Counted from the stretch's first letter, positions 17,349 through 26,528 are shown. The stretch: DNA of 64,000 nucleotides from CAYUQT01 sp964596165 (GCA_964596165.1 CAZQTW010000004.1:62001-126000), one strand, 5' to 3'. Program-made: numbers and translations. Notes: a model not told the origin generated them from the sequence alone.

Positions 17349-18836
17349 ATGATCGGCGCTTCGCCGACCGTGACATCGCGTTCGCTCATGTCCGACGCAT
17401 CCGAGAATCCCGGCCGACGTCCGACACGGCGTTATGGATCGGCACTGGGCCTCGTTCTTCTTGCAGCCCTGCTGTCCCGATACGGCGCCTTGATCTCCGC
17501 CCATGCCGAGGATCCGGGCAGAATGCTGATGCCCGATTCGGCCAGCTACGACCTTCCGGCCCGAGCGTGGCTGGAAACCGGGCGATTCGCCGTCAGCCCT
17601 CAACAGCCCGATGTCCCCATGGTCGTCAGGACCCCCGGTTATCCCGCCTTCATCGCACTGATCTATACGATCTTCGGCCGAAGCCACGTCGCCGTGATCG
17701 CCGTTCAGATTATGATAAGCGTCTTGACAATCGGAACGGCGGCGTTGTTGGCGCATCGCCTGTGGGGGCCGGTCCCTGCCCTGGTCTCGGCCTCGCTCCT
17801 TGCCCTAGACCCGGTGGGGATCATGAGTTCGCAGCTTCTCCTCTCAGAAACACTGTTTACCTTTTTCCTGGTGGCATCGGCCGGTACGTTTGTTGCGGCC
17901 GCAACGGGGGCGTACCGGTGTGCATGGACCGTCGGTTTGGGACTCCTCATTCCACTGGCCGCACTGACCCGTCCGATCGCGTATTATCTGGTCTGGTTGG
18001 TTCCGCCGGGGATCGTGCTGTGGGGTTGGCTCGCCGGTTGGACTCGGAGGGAGACCGTCGCAACGGTCCTGTTGACCGCTGTCCCCTCGTTCATGCCGAT
18101 CGTGGGATGGCAGCTTCGCAACTACCACGTCTGCGGGCATTCGGGTTTCAGCCAGATCACCAACGTCAATCTTGTCGTCTACCGCGCCGCCGGCATTATC
18201 GCCCAGCGAGAGAAGATCTCACTCGCGGAGGCTCAAGACAAGCTCGAGCGAAAGCACCGTATTCAAGACACGTATGAGACACCGGCGGAGCGCTGGGTGG
18301 CGGCGGGCCAGGATGCCGGAACACTCATTTGTCAGCACCCCGGCCTCTTTGCCAAAGACCTCGTTCGCGGCGCCGTTTGGGTCTTGTTTCAGCCGGCGTC
18401 CAGGGGACTCCTCGACTATCTCGGCCTTGACGCGGGGTGCGCGGACACGAGCGGGAATCTCCATGCCCAGGCCGGCTTCGGATACGTCTGGAAGCGGCTG
18501 AAGGAGCTCCTGGCTCACCCCGCCTTCGCCGTGGCGTTCTGTATCGAGTCGGTCTATCTGCTGATCACCTATGTCGGTTCCGGATATGGGTTATGGAGAC
18601 TCATGAGAGAAGGCAGGCGTCCGAATATGATTCACTGGTGCTTCGCGTTCATTGTTATCTACCTCCTGCTTCTCTCCTCCGGTCCGGAAAGCAACAACCG
18701 CTTTCGCGGTCCCATCATGCCCTTCCTGGCGCTGTACGCGGGTGGCGGTCTGACGTTACTCTTGAGGCGGCGCAAAGCCGACCGACAGGCAGACGACAGG
18801 GCAAGCAGGGCCTACGGCGAACAGAGGAGTTCATGA
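17349..18836 (+). CDS. GT-C membrane glycosyltransferase (GT39/PMT_2-like)
   Basis: About 495 residues from ATG 17349 (ATG 17388 is an alternative; neither has a strong ribosome site). A first membrane helix (GSALGLVLLAALLSRYGAL) is followed by an external loop with LMPDSASYDLPARAWLETG and VVRTPGYPAFIALIY, the typical GT-C catalytic-loop layout. About nine further hydrophobic segments follow, with a basic C-terminal tail (LLLRRRKADRQ). It probably uses the polyprenyl-phosphate sugar made by the upstream GT2 gene to glycosylate an exported acceptor. It overlaps the next gene by 4 bp (ATGA), so the two are co-translated. Confidence 0.78.
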   Translation: MIGASPTVTSRSLMSDASENPGRRPTRRYGSALGLVLLAALLSRYGALISAHAEDPGRMLMPDSASYDLPARAWLETGRFAVSPQQPDVPMVVRTPGYPAFIALIYTIFGRSHVAVIAVQIMISVLTIGTAALLAHRLWGPVPALVSASLLALDPVGIMSSQLLLSETLFTFFLVASAGTFVAAATGAYRCAWTVGLGLLIPLAALTRPIAYYLVWLVPPGIVLWGWLAGWTRRETVATVLLTAVPSFMPIVGWQLRNYHVCGHSGFSQITNVNLVVYRAAGIIAQREKISLAEAQDKLERKHRIQDTYETPAERWVAAGQDAGTLICQHPGLFAKDLVRGAVWVLFQPASRGLLDYLGLDAGCADTSGNLHAQAGFGYVWKRLKELLAHPAFAVAFCIESVYLLITYVGSGYGLWRLMREGRRPNMIHWCFAFIVIYLLLLSSGPESNNRFRGPIMPFLALYAGGGLTLLLRRRKADRQADDRASRAYGEQRSS

Positions 18837-19780
18837 TGCGAGTGGTCGTAACAGGAGCAGCGGGTCTGATCGGGTTTCATCTGACATGCCGACTCTTGTC
18901 GGAGGGGCATGCCGTCGTCGCCGTCGATAGCATGACGACGGGCCAGCAGCGGAATGCCGAATGGATCCGCGCCCAGCCGCGAACCACCTGGATACAACAG
19001 GACATCATTGAGCCACTGGAATTGGCAGATCCAATCGACGTCATCTTCAACATGGCCTGCCCGGCCTCGCCTGCCGATTTTGTGCCGAAGGCGATCGAGA
19101 TCATGCGGACGTGCAGCGAAGGAGTCTACCGGCTGCTGGAACTTGCCCGGCGGCACAACGCCGTGTTTCTCCAGGCAAGCACCAGCGAATGTTACGGCGA
19201 TCCCGACGTGAACCCGCAGCCGGAGTCTTACCGTGGCAACGTCAGTACGACCGGCGTTCGCAGCGTCTACGACGAGGGCAAGCGGTTCGCCGAAGCGATG
19301 ACGATGGCCTATCATCGGACCCATCGGCTGCGCACCCGGATCGCGAGGATATTCAATACCTACGGACCACGTATGCGGATCAATGACGGTCGAGTCTTGC
19401 CCAACTTCATCGCACAGGCGCTGCGCAACGAGCCGCTCACGATTTATGGTGAAGGCCGACAGACGCGAAGTTTTTGCTACGTGCATGATCTCGTGGACGG
19501 ACTCATTCGTCTGGCTGCGTCCGATTTCGCCGAGCCCGTCAACCTGGGAAATCCGCAGGAAATCTCCATCCGCCAATTGGCCGATGAGATAATCGCGCTC
19601 ACCGCTAGCCGATCGAGCGTCGAGTTTCGTCCCCTGCCCGAGGACGATCCAAAGCTGCGTCAACCGGACATTACGCTTGCCCGTCGCATCCTGCAGTGGC
19701 ACCCAACGACCGAACGGCGCGAGGGGTTTCTCCAAACGATCGAGGACTTTCGCCAAGTGCTGCTGCGAAAGCCTGTGTAA
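18833..19780 (+). CDS. UDP-glucuronate decarboxylase (UDP-xylose synthase), SDR family
   Basis: A 315-residue extended SDR. The nucleotide loop VVVTGAAGLIGFHL is at the start, QASTSECYGDPDVNPQPE supplies the catalytic Ser region, and SVYDEGKRFAEA carries the YxxxK pair in the form (YDEGKR) typical of UDP-glucuronate decarboxylases. IFNTYGPRMRINDGRVLPNF and YGEGRQTRSFCYVHDLV are also family-typical. The reaction is UDP-glucuronate to UDP-xylose plus CO2, using UDP-glucuronate from the divergent ugd. ATG 18833 overlaps the previous stop (ATGA) with AGAGGA upstream; the frame open from 18437 is antisense-like and not used. UDP-xylose suggests a xylose-containing surface glycan. Confidence 0.88.
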   Translation: MMRVVVTGAAGLIGFHLTCRLLSEGHAVVAVDSMTTGQQRNAEWIRAQPRTTWIQQDIIEPLELADPIDVIFNMACPASPADFVPKAIEIMRTCSEGVYRLLELARRHNAVFLQASTSECYGDPDVNPQPESYRGNVSTTGVRSVYDEGKRFAEAMTMAYHRTHRLRTRIARIFNTYGPRMRINDGRVLPNFIAQALRNEPLTIYGEGRQTRSFCYVHDLVDGLIRLAASDFAEPVNLGNPQEISIRQLADEIIALTASRSSVEFRPLPEDDPKLRQPDITLARRILQWHPTTERREGFLQTIEDFRQVLLRKPV

Positions 19781-19870
19781 CGCGGCCGCGGCCATAAGAC
19801 ATCCGTACCGGGTGTCGATGTGGTGGAACGATGTTGAAATCGGCTTTGGTCCTGGGCAATTGAACCGGTC

Positions 19871-22777
19871 ATGATACCGTTTGTGAAGCGATACTCAGAC
19901 CGCCCGGCTTCAACGCCTGACAGGCTCGGTCCGTTCCGGCCGTTCCTTTGGCTTGCTCTCGTTTCGACTGTCTCTCTTGCTGCGGATCGGCCGAATCCCA
20001 AGTCCGTGGCGAGGGATTTTGACGAGGTCGTTATCGCCGACTTCGAGCACGGGGTGGATCCGGACCAACCCGAACAGGATCAGGGCATCTCGATCGAGGC
20101 GGACTCTCCGAAGGCTTCTCGCGGTAAGGGGTGTCTCAAAGTTGCCTTACCGCACGGCAAGGCCGTCCGACTCGGCTTTATCATTCCTTCGGACAAGGCC
20201 TCCAAGCGCGACTGGCTTGAATACGATTTGATCGGGGTGCCCGAGGAGGGGGTACTCATCGAGACAACGTTGTTCGAGGAGGAATCTCGGCGTCCGCTCG
20301 GCCGCGCGGCTACGGTCGCTCAGAGGTCGCCTTGGTGTGGGCAGATCCTCTTGGCCGAACTCACGCAGGGTCCCGTGTCGACGGATCTTCGAGTGGTCCT
20401 TCGTCTGACGTCGCTGGCGTGCGAGTCCGCGGTGTACTTCGATGCCGTGAGGGTGGTTCGCGATCGTCCGCCCAAAGTGCCTGAGGATTCGGGCGGGGCA
20501 TACCATGTCACGGCGTCCTCCCGGACGATGTGGCCCGGATTCGAGCCGCTCGAACCCGACCGGTTCGGAAGCCAGAACAACCGGTGGCACTGGGAAAGCG
20601 AGGGACACCCTCAGATATCCTTACTGGAATACCCCGATCCTGTGGCGCGGACGATGGTCGGGGAAGGCTCGCTCGACGCCCCCGATCCCGCCTTTGGGCT
20701 GTCGCTGCAGCTCCGCCCCGGACACTACGAAGGAGTGATTCTGGCAGCCCCGATCACCACGTGCGGCATTCGCCGCCCCCGGTATTCGCTTCGGTGCAAT
20801 GCGATGGAATTGGCCAATCGCGACGTTCGTCCCGAACGCCTCCTGTCCGAGGAGGGCGTTTTCATGGGTCGAAGCGCACGCGACTTCAGCGCCGAGGCCG
20901 TTCGACGGCTGTGGGTGGATGATGCGTTTCTGGTGGAGCCGTTTTCCGTGGCCACAAGAGACGGCCTGATCGTCTTCGGTATTGAGGGGGCGTTCCTTTC
21001 CGGTGTGGTCGTCTATCCCAAGAACCTCAGTCGTGTCTACAGACCGTATCTGGAGTCGTTGGACGCGCGCCGCCGCGCCTACTTCGAACAGCAGGTTTAC
21101 AGTTGCGTGCCTCCGTCGAGGGTCGAGCCGCCCGACGTTCCGACTGAAGAGGAAAACCAAAATGGGTTCCAGATTCTGACGGCCAATCCGAGCCTGTGGC
21201 CGGCTCAACCGATAGCCCTTACGTCGAAGAACCTCGTGCGGCGTGGTGTGGAGACGTTCGCGTTGCCCGGGCAGACCGTGAGCGTCGTCGTCGGCGCGTT
21301 GGCACTGGTCGATCTCCAGAACCTTCACGTATCGGCCAATCGGCCCGGCAAGGCGGAATCGGAGGTCATGGAACTCCGTGAATTCCCATGCCAATGGCGT
21401 CCGCCCGTTCGCCGCTCGCTGCCTTTCTGGCTTGCTCCCGTTGTTCCCCAATCGCTGAAGCGGGGTCGAATCGCCTGGTATGTCTTGTCTGTGCATCTGT
21501 CGCGAGGTATGCGAGCCAAGGACGTGACGGTGGCGCTCAAGATATCGGCATCGAAGCGGCCCGCCGCTTTCACGGCCGTGCGTATCGCGATGGCCCCGGT
21601 GGATTCGGTGCCGGACAACCTCTGTCGCGGCGTGCTCTATCCGCGGGAGTGGGAAAACGGCTACGTTCTTGGCATGCTTCGGGAGATGCATCGAGACCGC
21701 ACCGACGAATACGTCCTTCAGGATTATCGATTGCTGGGCGAGTTCGGCGTGTCGGCGACCGTCATTCGCGGTGTCCATTCCACCGGCGCCTCGGAGTCTG
21801 GGGTCGGTGTGGATGCCGCCCTTGCGGCCAGGCAAGCGCATCTTGCCTTACGCGGGGGGCTATGCCACGGATCACCGGGTTGGGTCGACTTCAGCCAGAT
21901 CACGATGGATCGTCAGTGGCGTCGCGAGTCCGATGAAGACAAGGCAGGTCCCCTGATTCATTCAGCCGGTCAACTGCGAAACGAGCTTCGGCGCATGAAC
22001 ATACGGGCCTCCGCGCTGCTCTTGGAGGAATTCAGCACGTCGGGGCATTCGGGACTGCCTTCTTCACGGGAACTGCTCGGCTTGGTCCGGATGCTGCGCG
22101 AAGGAGGCTGGTCCAGCGTGGGGGTGCTCTTGGATCGCCTGGGTCCGGACGGACCGGGCGACAGACACGAGGTCGGTCCGGACAATGTGGGCGACGCGGC
22201 CATTCGCTGGGTGGGACAGCTAGACCGCGTGGCGGCGCCCGGGTTTGTGATCGAAAAACTGCGGAAACGGTTTCCCAAGTTGGACTATGAGTTGTTCGAT
22301 CTGACCGGCGGGCGATTCTCGGCAGGCTTTCGCCTCTGGATTGACGACTTGAACGGTTTCTGGACCGGTTGCGTTCACCGTCCGACGGCCCCTTACCATC
22401 CCATTCAGTACACCCATCCTGTTGACGTCCCGCTGCTGATGCCCTATCCGGGTCAATCCTCGCCCACGCTTCGCCTGTTGGCCATACGCGAGGGGGAGGT
22501 GGATTGCGCATATCCCCTGTTGCTCGCCCGTCTGTTGGGGCGCGCCCATACCCCACCGGAGCTGGCGATCCGGGGCAAGCGAGCCCTTGAGACGGCCCGG
22601 AAGGAACTCATGGAGGCCTGGCAAGCCGCCGTTCGACCGTCGGACGACGAACCCGAGGCGCGTGAAGAAGGTGAGCTCCCTCCGCTGCCCCGGCCGTTCA
22701 CGCCGCCCTGTGACCTGATGGACAAGCACCGGCGTGTCCTGTTCGATCTCATTGTTGAACTGACCCGTGGACGGTAG
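19871..22777 (+). CDS. Large exported protein of unknown function
   Basis: A 968-residue protein with a signal-like N-terminus (basic start, then FRPFLWLALVSTVSLAADR). After it comes a probable carbohydrate-binding-like beta-domain (FDEVVIADFEHGVD, residues about 50-200). The middle contains long beta-rich stretches, and around residues 590-780 is text resembling a TIM-barrel hydrolase (YPREWENGYVLGMLREMH, YVLQDYRLLGEFGVSATVI). Near the C-terminus LRLLAIREGEVDCAYPLLLA recalls the conserved 'REGxxDxxY' segment near the end of DUF4091/GH123-like glycosidases. That is a weak resemblance and I do not assign an activity. It follows the glycan operon by 90 bp and may act on an extracellular polysaccharide. 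Confidence 0.7.
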   Translation: MIPFVKRYSDRPASTPDRLGPFRPFLWLALVSTVSLAADRPNPKSVARDFDEVVIADFEHGVDPDQPEQDQGISIEADSPKASRGKGCLKVALPHGKAVRLGFIIPSDKASKRDWLEYDLIGVPEEGVLIETTLFEEESRRPLGRAATVAQRSPWCGQILLAELTQGPVSTDLRVVLRLTSLACESAVYFDAVRVVRDRPPKVPEDSGGAYHVTASSRTMWPGFEPLEPDRFGSQNNRWHWESEGHPQISLLEYPDPVARTMVGEGSLDAPDPAFGLSLQLRPGHYEGVILAAPITTCGIRRPRYSLRCNAMELANRDVRPERLLSEEGVFMGRSARDFSAEAVRRLWVDDAFLVEPFSVATRDGLIVFGIEGAFLSGVVVYPKNLSRVYRPYLESLDARRRAYFEQQVYSCVPPSRVEPPDVPTEEENQNGFQILTANPSLWPAQPIALTSKNLVRRGVETFALPGQTVSVVVGALALVDLQNLHVSANRPGKAESEVMELREFPCQWRPPVRRSLPFWLAPVVPQSLKRGRIAWYVLSVHLSRGMRAKDVTVALKISASKRPAAFTAVRIAMAPVDSVPDNLCRGVLYPREWENGYVLGMLREMHRDRTDEYVLQDYRLLGEFGVSATVIRGVHSTGASESGVGVDAALAARQAHLALRGGLCHGSPGWVDFSQITMDRQWRRESDEDKAGPLIHSAGQLRNELRRMNIRASALLLEEFSTSGHSGLPSSRELLGLVRMLREGGWSSVGVLLDRLGPDGPGDRHEVGPDNVGDAAIRWVGQLDRVAAPGFVIEKLRKRFPKLDYELFDLTGGRFSAGFRLWIDDLNGFWTGCVHRPTAPYHPIQYTHPVDVPLLMPYPGQSSPTLRLLAIREGEVDCAYPLLLARLLGRAHTPPELAIRGKRALETARKELMEAWQAAVRPSDDEPEAREEGELPPLPRPFTPPCDLMDKHRRVLFDLIVELTRGR

Positions 22778-22793
22778 ATCACGACCACGTTTC

Positions 22794-22822
22794 TTGATTC
22801 ACACCCAGTCGCCAGATAGCAT
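22794..22822 (+). promoter_or_regulatory. Candidate tyrS promoter
   Basis: TTGATT (22794-22799), a 17-base spacer and TAGCAT (22817-22822), each matching four of six consensus bases, 40 bases before the tyrS start. I see no T-box specifier structure in the short leader. Confidence 0.4.
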
Positions 22823-22861
22823 GAAGATCCTTGGGAATCGGCGGTTTACAGGAAGCAACCG

Positions 22862-24088
22862 ATGGCGTTCGCAAGTGTTGACGAGCAGATGGCTGTTCTA
22901 ACCCGTGGTATCGACAGCCTCTATACCGAAGCGGAGCTTCGCAAGAAGCTCGAAGAGTCTCGAAAGACGGGGCGGCCGCTTCGGGTGAAATTGGGACTGG
23001 ATCCGACAGCACCGGACATTCACCTCGGTCACACGGTGGTCTTGAGGAAGATGCGGCAGTTTCAAGACTTGGGTCACAAGGCCGTGCTGATCATCGGCGA
23101 CTACACGGCGATGGTGGGCGATCCTTCCGGACGATCGAAGACCCGCCCGGTGCTGAACGCCGATCAGATAGAGGCCAATGCCAAGACGTACTTTGCGCAA
23201 GCCGGCAAGATTGTCGACACAGCGCCGTCAAAGCTGGAGATCCGCCCCAACAGCGAGTGGCTGGGCAAGATGAACATGGCTTCGGCGCTCAAGCTGGCCG
23301 GCAAGATGACGGTGGCCCGTATGCTCGAACGCGACAGCTTCGCCAAACGGTACAAGGCCGGCGAACCGATCTTCATCCACGAGTTCCTCTATCCGCTCCT
23401 TCAGGGGCAGGACAGCGTCGAGATTCAGTCGGACGTTGAGTTGGGCGGAACCGATCAGACGTTCAACAACTTGGTGGGTCGCGACCTGCAGATCGACGCG
23501 GGGCAACCGCCCCAGGTCGTCATGATCATGCCGATCCTGATCGGAATCGACGGCGTGGAGAAGATGAGCAAGTCGTTGGGAAACTACATCGGGGTGACCG
23601 ATCCTCCGAGCGAGATGTTCGGAAAGACGATGCGGATTCCGGACGGCTTGATGCCGAACTACTTCGAACTGCTGACCGGCCGGCCGCAGACCGAGATACG
23701 GATCTTGTGCAACCCGGCCAAGACGCATCCTCGCGAAGCCAAGGCCACGCTCGCTCGAGACATCGTGACCCAGTTCTATGACGCCGCAACAGCCCAACGT
23801 GAGGCCGAGTTATTTGATCGAGTCTTTCGTGACGGTGGACTGCGCGATGATATTCCGGAGGTGACTCTCAATCGAGCCGAACTCGATGGCGACGGCGTCC
23901 TTCCGGGCAAACTGCTGAAACTGTTGGGCCTGGCCGATTCCGCCAGCGAAGGCGGGCGGCTGGTGAAACAGGGCGGAGTGACGATCAACGATCGAAGGCT
24001 GACGGATCCCCAGGCGAAGGTTTCTCCCGAGAATGGTATGATCGTCCGTGTCGGCAAGCGGCGAGTCGCCGTGGTGAAGTTGACCTAG
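22862..24088 (+). CDS. tyrS: Tyrosyl-tRNA synthetase
   Basis: A 408-residue class I aminoacyl-tRNA synthetase. The HIGH-type motif is HLGH (residues 54-57, in DPTAPDIHLGHTVVL), KMSKS is at 234-238 (VEKMSKSLGNYIG), and the tyrosine-specific core VELGGTDQTFN is present. A C-terminal S4 RNA-binding domain follows (residues about 345-408, LVKQGGVTINDRRLTD). The PDIHLGH form and length match the TyrZ-like branch common in planctomycetes and many Gram-negatives. It charges tRNA-Tyr with tyrosine. A small unknown gene follows by 11 bp. Confidence 0.96.
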   Translation: MAFASVDEQMAVLTRGIDSLYTEAELRKKLEESRKTGRPLRVKLGLDPTAPDIHLGHTVVLRKMRQFQDLGHKAVLIIGDYTAMVGDPSGRSKTRPVLNADQIEANAKTYFAQAGKIVDTAPSKLEIRPNSEWLGKMNMASALKLAGKMTVARMLERDSFAKRYKAGEPIFIHEFLYPLLQGQDSVEIQSDVELGGTDQTFNNLVGRDLQIDAGQPPQVVMIMPILIGIDGVEKMSKSLGNYIGVTDPPSEMFGKTMRIPDGLMPNYFELLTGRPQTEIRILCNPAKTHPREAKATLARDIVTQFYDAATAQREAELFDRVFRDGGLRDDIPEVTLNRAELDGDGVLPGKLLKLLGLADSASEGGRLVKQGGVTINDRRLTDPQAKVSPENGMIVRVGKRRVAVVKLT

Positions 24089-24099
24089 CGAGGTGTGTC

Positions 24100-24690
24100 A
24101 TGCGACCATTGCCGAGACTGACCGAACCGGTTCGATATGCGGGCTTATACGTCTTCGACTTCGGCGAGAGCGTCGCCGTCGGCTATACTGCCGACGAGAT
24201 TGCCGTCTTGCTGGAGAGTGAGAAGTATGCCGACGGCAAGGTCTACAAGATTCAGCGGGCCTACCCGGACGGCGGGTTGGAGCTCAGGGGTATCCCCACG
24301 ACCCGGTTTCGCGCGGAGGATGGGTTCTTCTTCTATCGCCGGGACCCAGCGGCGGCTCGGCATGACTTCGACGATCTAAAGCGGCGAGCGGGTGCGACCC
24401 TGCCGCCGTGTCGGTGCAAGCTTCACCTTGCCCGCATTAGAGGGGCTTCGATCCCCGATGTTGTGGCCCTCATCTACCCGGCCGAGTACGCCGACGAGAT
24501 GAGTGCCTGGCTTGGCGTCATCGGCTACGAGGGCGGCGATTTGGTTGAGGGCGGCATCAGCCAAGTCACCGACTATTACAGTTCGTCGGTGTCGCGGCTT
24601 GACGAACACCAGATGTGGGGCACCTTGGATCGAACGTCCCGTAGTCGCGAAGAAATCTTGGCGACCACCCATGTGGCTGTCCAGCGATGA
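24100..24690 (+). CDS. Hypothetical protein
   Basis: A 196-residue soluble protein with a good ribosome site (GAGGTG) 11 bp after tyrS. It starts RYAGLYVFDFGESVAVGYTADE, has IQRAYPDGGLELRGI in the middle, and two cysteines in PPCRCKLHLARI. The C-terminal DYYSSSVSRLDEHQMWGTLD is Ser/Tyr-rich. There is no signal peptide, membrane segment or recognised catalytic motif. Codon pattern and spacing indicate a real gene. The C-terminal half has a regular alpha/beta feel (VVALIYPAEYADEMSAWLGVIGYEGGDL), but I do not recognise the family. Confidence 0.65.
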   Translation: MRPLPRLTEPVRYAGLYVFDFGESVAVGYTADEIAVLLESEKYADGKVYKIQRAYPDGGLELRGIPTTRFRAEDGFFFYRRDPAAARHDFDDLKRRAGATLPPCRCKLHLARIRGASIPDVVALIYPAEYADEMSAWLGVIGYEGGDLVEGGISQVTDYYSSSVSRLDEHQMWGTLDRTSRSREEILATTHVAVQR

Positions 24691-24755
24691 GACGGGGCAA
24701 TCACGTGCCTTCCCGGTCGGACCGGAGAGAGGCGCGTTCTCGAAAGTCGGATTAG

Positions 24756-25052
24756 ATGATCAAGCAACCCCATGAGACCGACGACGCCACGTTCCGTCTG
24801 GCTCAGACAGACGAGGGGGAAGCCCCCGTTCGGCGACCTGGAGGCGGCAGACAACGGTTGATCCTGGCGGCTTTGGATGCCATCATTTCCATTCGTGGCC
24901 GCCGTCGGCCGACACCGGATGAGGTTCGACGATACGTTTGGACGGACAACACACGGCGAATGGGCATCCGGTTCACGGAGCGGCTGCGCGACGCCTGGCG
25001 AAGGCGATGGGTACGATTCCATCCGGCGAACGACGAACAGGAGACGGGCTAA
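24756..25052 (+). CDS. Hypothetical small basic protein
   Basis: A 98-residue protein whose stop lies 3 bp before the next start, which suggests translational coupling. Its central part (RRPTPDEVRRYVWTDNTRRMGIRFTERLRDAWRRRW) is very Arg-rich with helix-forming character, compatible with nucleic-acid binding, but no named domain is visible. No strong ribosome site precedes it. An alternative is that the region is only leader for the oxidoreductase gene. Confidence 0.45.
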   Translation: MIKQPHETDDATFRLAQTDEGEAPVRRPGGGRQRLILAALDAIISIRGRRRPTPDEVRRYVWTDNTRRMGIRFTERLRDAWRRRWVRFHPANDEQETG

Positions 25053-25055
25053 GTC

Positions 25056-26261
25056 ATGGCGAAGACATATGGATTTGGCGTGGTGGGTGTGGGATTCATC
25101 GGCGGCGTCCATGGAGAGGCCATTCAGGGCCTGCCTAACGCGAAGCTCGTGGCCTGTTGCGACACGCGGGAGTCGGCGGCCAAGGCATTCGCCGAGAAGT
25201 TCGGCTGCGCCTGGTACACCGATCTGAACGAGATGCTCCGCCGCGACGATCTCGATGTGATCAGCATCGCCACGCCCTCGGGCTTGCACATGGAACCGGC
25301 GGTTGCCGCCGCTCAAGCAGGCAAGCATGCGATCATCGAAAAACCGCTCGATATCACGCTCGATCGAATTGACCGAATCCTCGAAGCTCACGACAAGGCC
25401 GGTACGACCGTCGGCGGCATCTTCAATGGACGATTCTATCCCACGGCCCGGTTGTTCAAGAAGGCCGTCGACCAGGGGCGATTTGGCCGGATGACGTTCG
25501 GGATGGCCTACGGACCTTGGTGGCGCACCCAGAAGTACTATGACGAGGGCGGTTGGAAGGGCACGATCAAGCTCGACGGCGGCGGGGCCTACATGAACCA
25601 GGGTATCCACACGATCGACATGCTCCAATGGCTGATGGGCGACGTGGCCAGCGTGACGGCCAAGACATCGATACTCGCTCACACGAATATCGAAGTCGAG
25701 GACACCGGCGCGGCGGTCGTTCGGTTCCAAAACGGCGCCCTGGGCGTGATGGCCTGCACGACGAGCATGTATCCGGGGCATTTCCGCATCATCGAAGTGG
25801 CCGGCGACAAGGGCACGGTCGCCATGGCCGACACCAAGTTCTTCTTCTGGCAGTTTGCGGAAGAGACCGCCGAAGACGAGGAGATCCGCAAGAATTATCT
25901 CTCGTTTCCGGGTGTGGGAATCGGGGCGAGTGATCCGGCGGCCGGCGTGACGGGAAAGCTGCACGAGCCGAACTTCGCGGACTTCCTGCAAGCCATTGAC
26001 GACGGACGCCCGCCGCTCGTCGACGGGCCGGAATCGCGAAGAAGCGTCGAGACCATCCTAGCGATCTACCGGAGTGCCCAGACGGGTAAGACAGTCGAAC
26101 TACCCCTGAAGGCGGTTGCCCCGGCCGCGAAGAAGCCTTCCAAGGCCAAGCCGGCGAAGGTCGCCAAGACGAAGGTCCGACCCAAGGCCAAGGTGGAGAA
26201 AGCCGTCAGGGCCAAGAAAACCCCAAAGTCCGGTCCGGCCAAGAAGCGAAAGGCCCGGTAG
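25056..26261 (+). CDS. Gfo/Idh/MocA-family oxidoreductase with histone H1-like tail
   Basis: A 401-residue protein. Residues 1-120 form the Rossmann domain (GVVGVGFIGGVHGEAI) with the EKP motif at 95-97 (HAIIEKPLDI). The C-terminal alpha/beta domain has the conserved GGGAYMNQGIHTIDMLQWLMG (His185 and Asp188 of the catalytic GxHxxD block). It would oxidise or reduce a sugar or inositol-type alcohol with NAD(P). Residues 352-401 form an extra Lys/Ala/Pro tail (for example AKKPSKAKPAKVAKTK) with about 21 basic and one acidic residue in 50, like bacterial histone H1 proteins and unrelated to the enzyme fold. No shift or stop separates it. The substrate is unknown. Confidence 0.85.
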   Translation: MAKTYGFGVVGVGFIGGVHGEAIQGLPNAKLVACCDTRESAAKAFAEKFGCAWYTDLNEMLRRDDLDVISIATPSGLHMEPAVAAAQAGKHAIIEKPLDITLDRIDRILEAHDKAGTTVGGIFNGRFYPTARLFKKAVDQGRFGRMTFGMAYGPWWRTQKYYDEGGWKGTIKLDGGGAYMNQGIHTIDMLQWLMGDVASVTAKTSILAHTNIEVEDTGAAVVRFQNGALGVMACTTSMYPGHFRIIEVAGDKGTVAMADTKFFFWQFAEETAEDEEIRKNYLSFPGVGIGASDPAAGVTGKLHEPNFADFLQAIDDGRPPLVDGPESRRSVETILAIYRSAQTGKTVELPLKAVAPAAKKPSKAKPAKVAKTKVRPKAKVEKAVRAKKTPKSGPAKKRKAR

Positions 26262-26324
26262 CCAAACGAGATCGCTGGAATCTTGCCCTGAGATCGGACC
26301 AACGAGAAGGCCAAGACGGGTCCC

Positions 26325-26360
26325 CTGCCTCCGAGAGGCCCGCGGCAGGCCCGGAGGCGG
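26325..26360 (+). terminator. Hairpin after the oxidoreductase gene
   Basis: GCCTCCG (26327-26333) pairs with CGGAGGC (26352-26358) around an 18-base GC-rich loop; no U-run follows. It may be a transcript-end structure between this gene and infA. Confidence 0.3.
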
Positions 26361-26438
26361 CTATGCGAGACTCCGCCGGAACGCGGCAACGTGACACCGG
26401 AAAAGGGGGCTCACGTGCAATCGGCTTGGTCTTGCCGC

Positions 26439-26467
26439 TTGCGATATGCGAATGGCACTGGTATAAG
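26439..26467 (+). promoter_or_regulatory. Candidate infA promoter with extended -10
   Basis: TTGCGA (26439-26444), a 17-base spacer ending in TGG, then TATAAG (26462-26467). TG one base before the -10 makes it an extended -10 type. It lies 62 bases ahead of the infA start. Confidence 0.45.
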
Positions 26468-26528
26468 GACGAAATCACGCTGGTTCAAGGGGACCCTGAG
26501 GGGATCTGAGGTCTGGATCTGGGAGCCT

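Noticed and set aside
20621..21841. 406-codon minus-strand frame inside the 968-residue gene
   Set aside because: The sense strand has a signal peptide and continuous protein-like text; the antisense does not.
24576..25991. 471-codon minus-strand frame
   Set aside because: Antisense to the Gfo/Idh/MocA gene and small upstream genes; no motifs.
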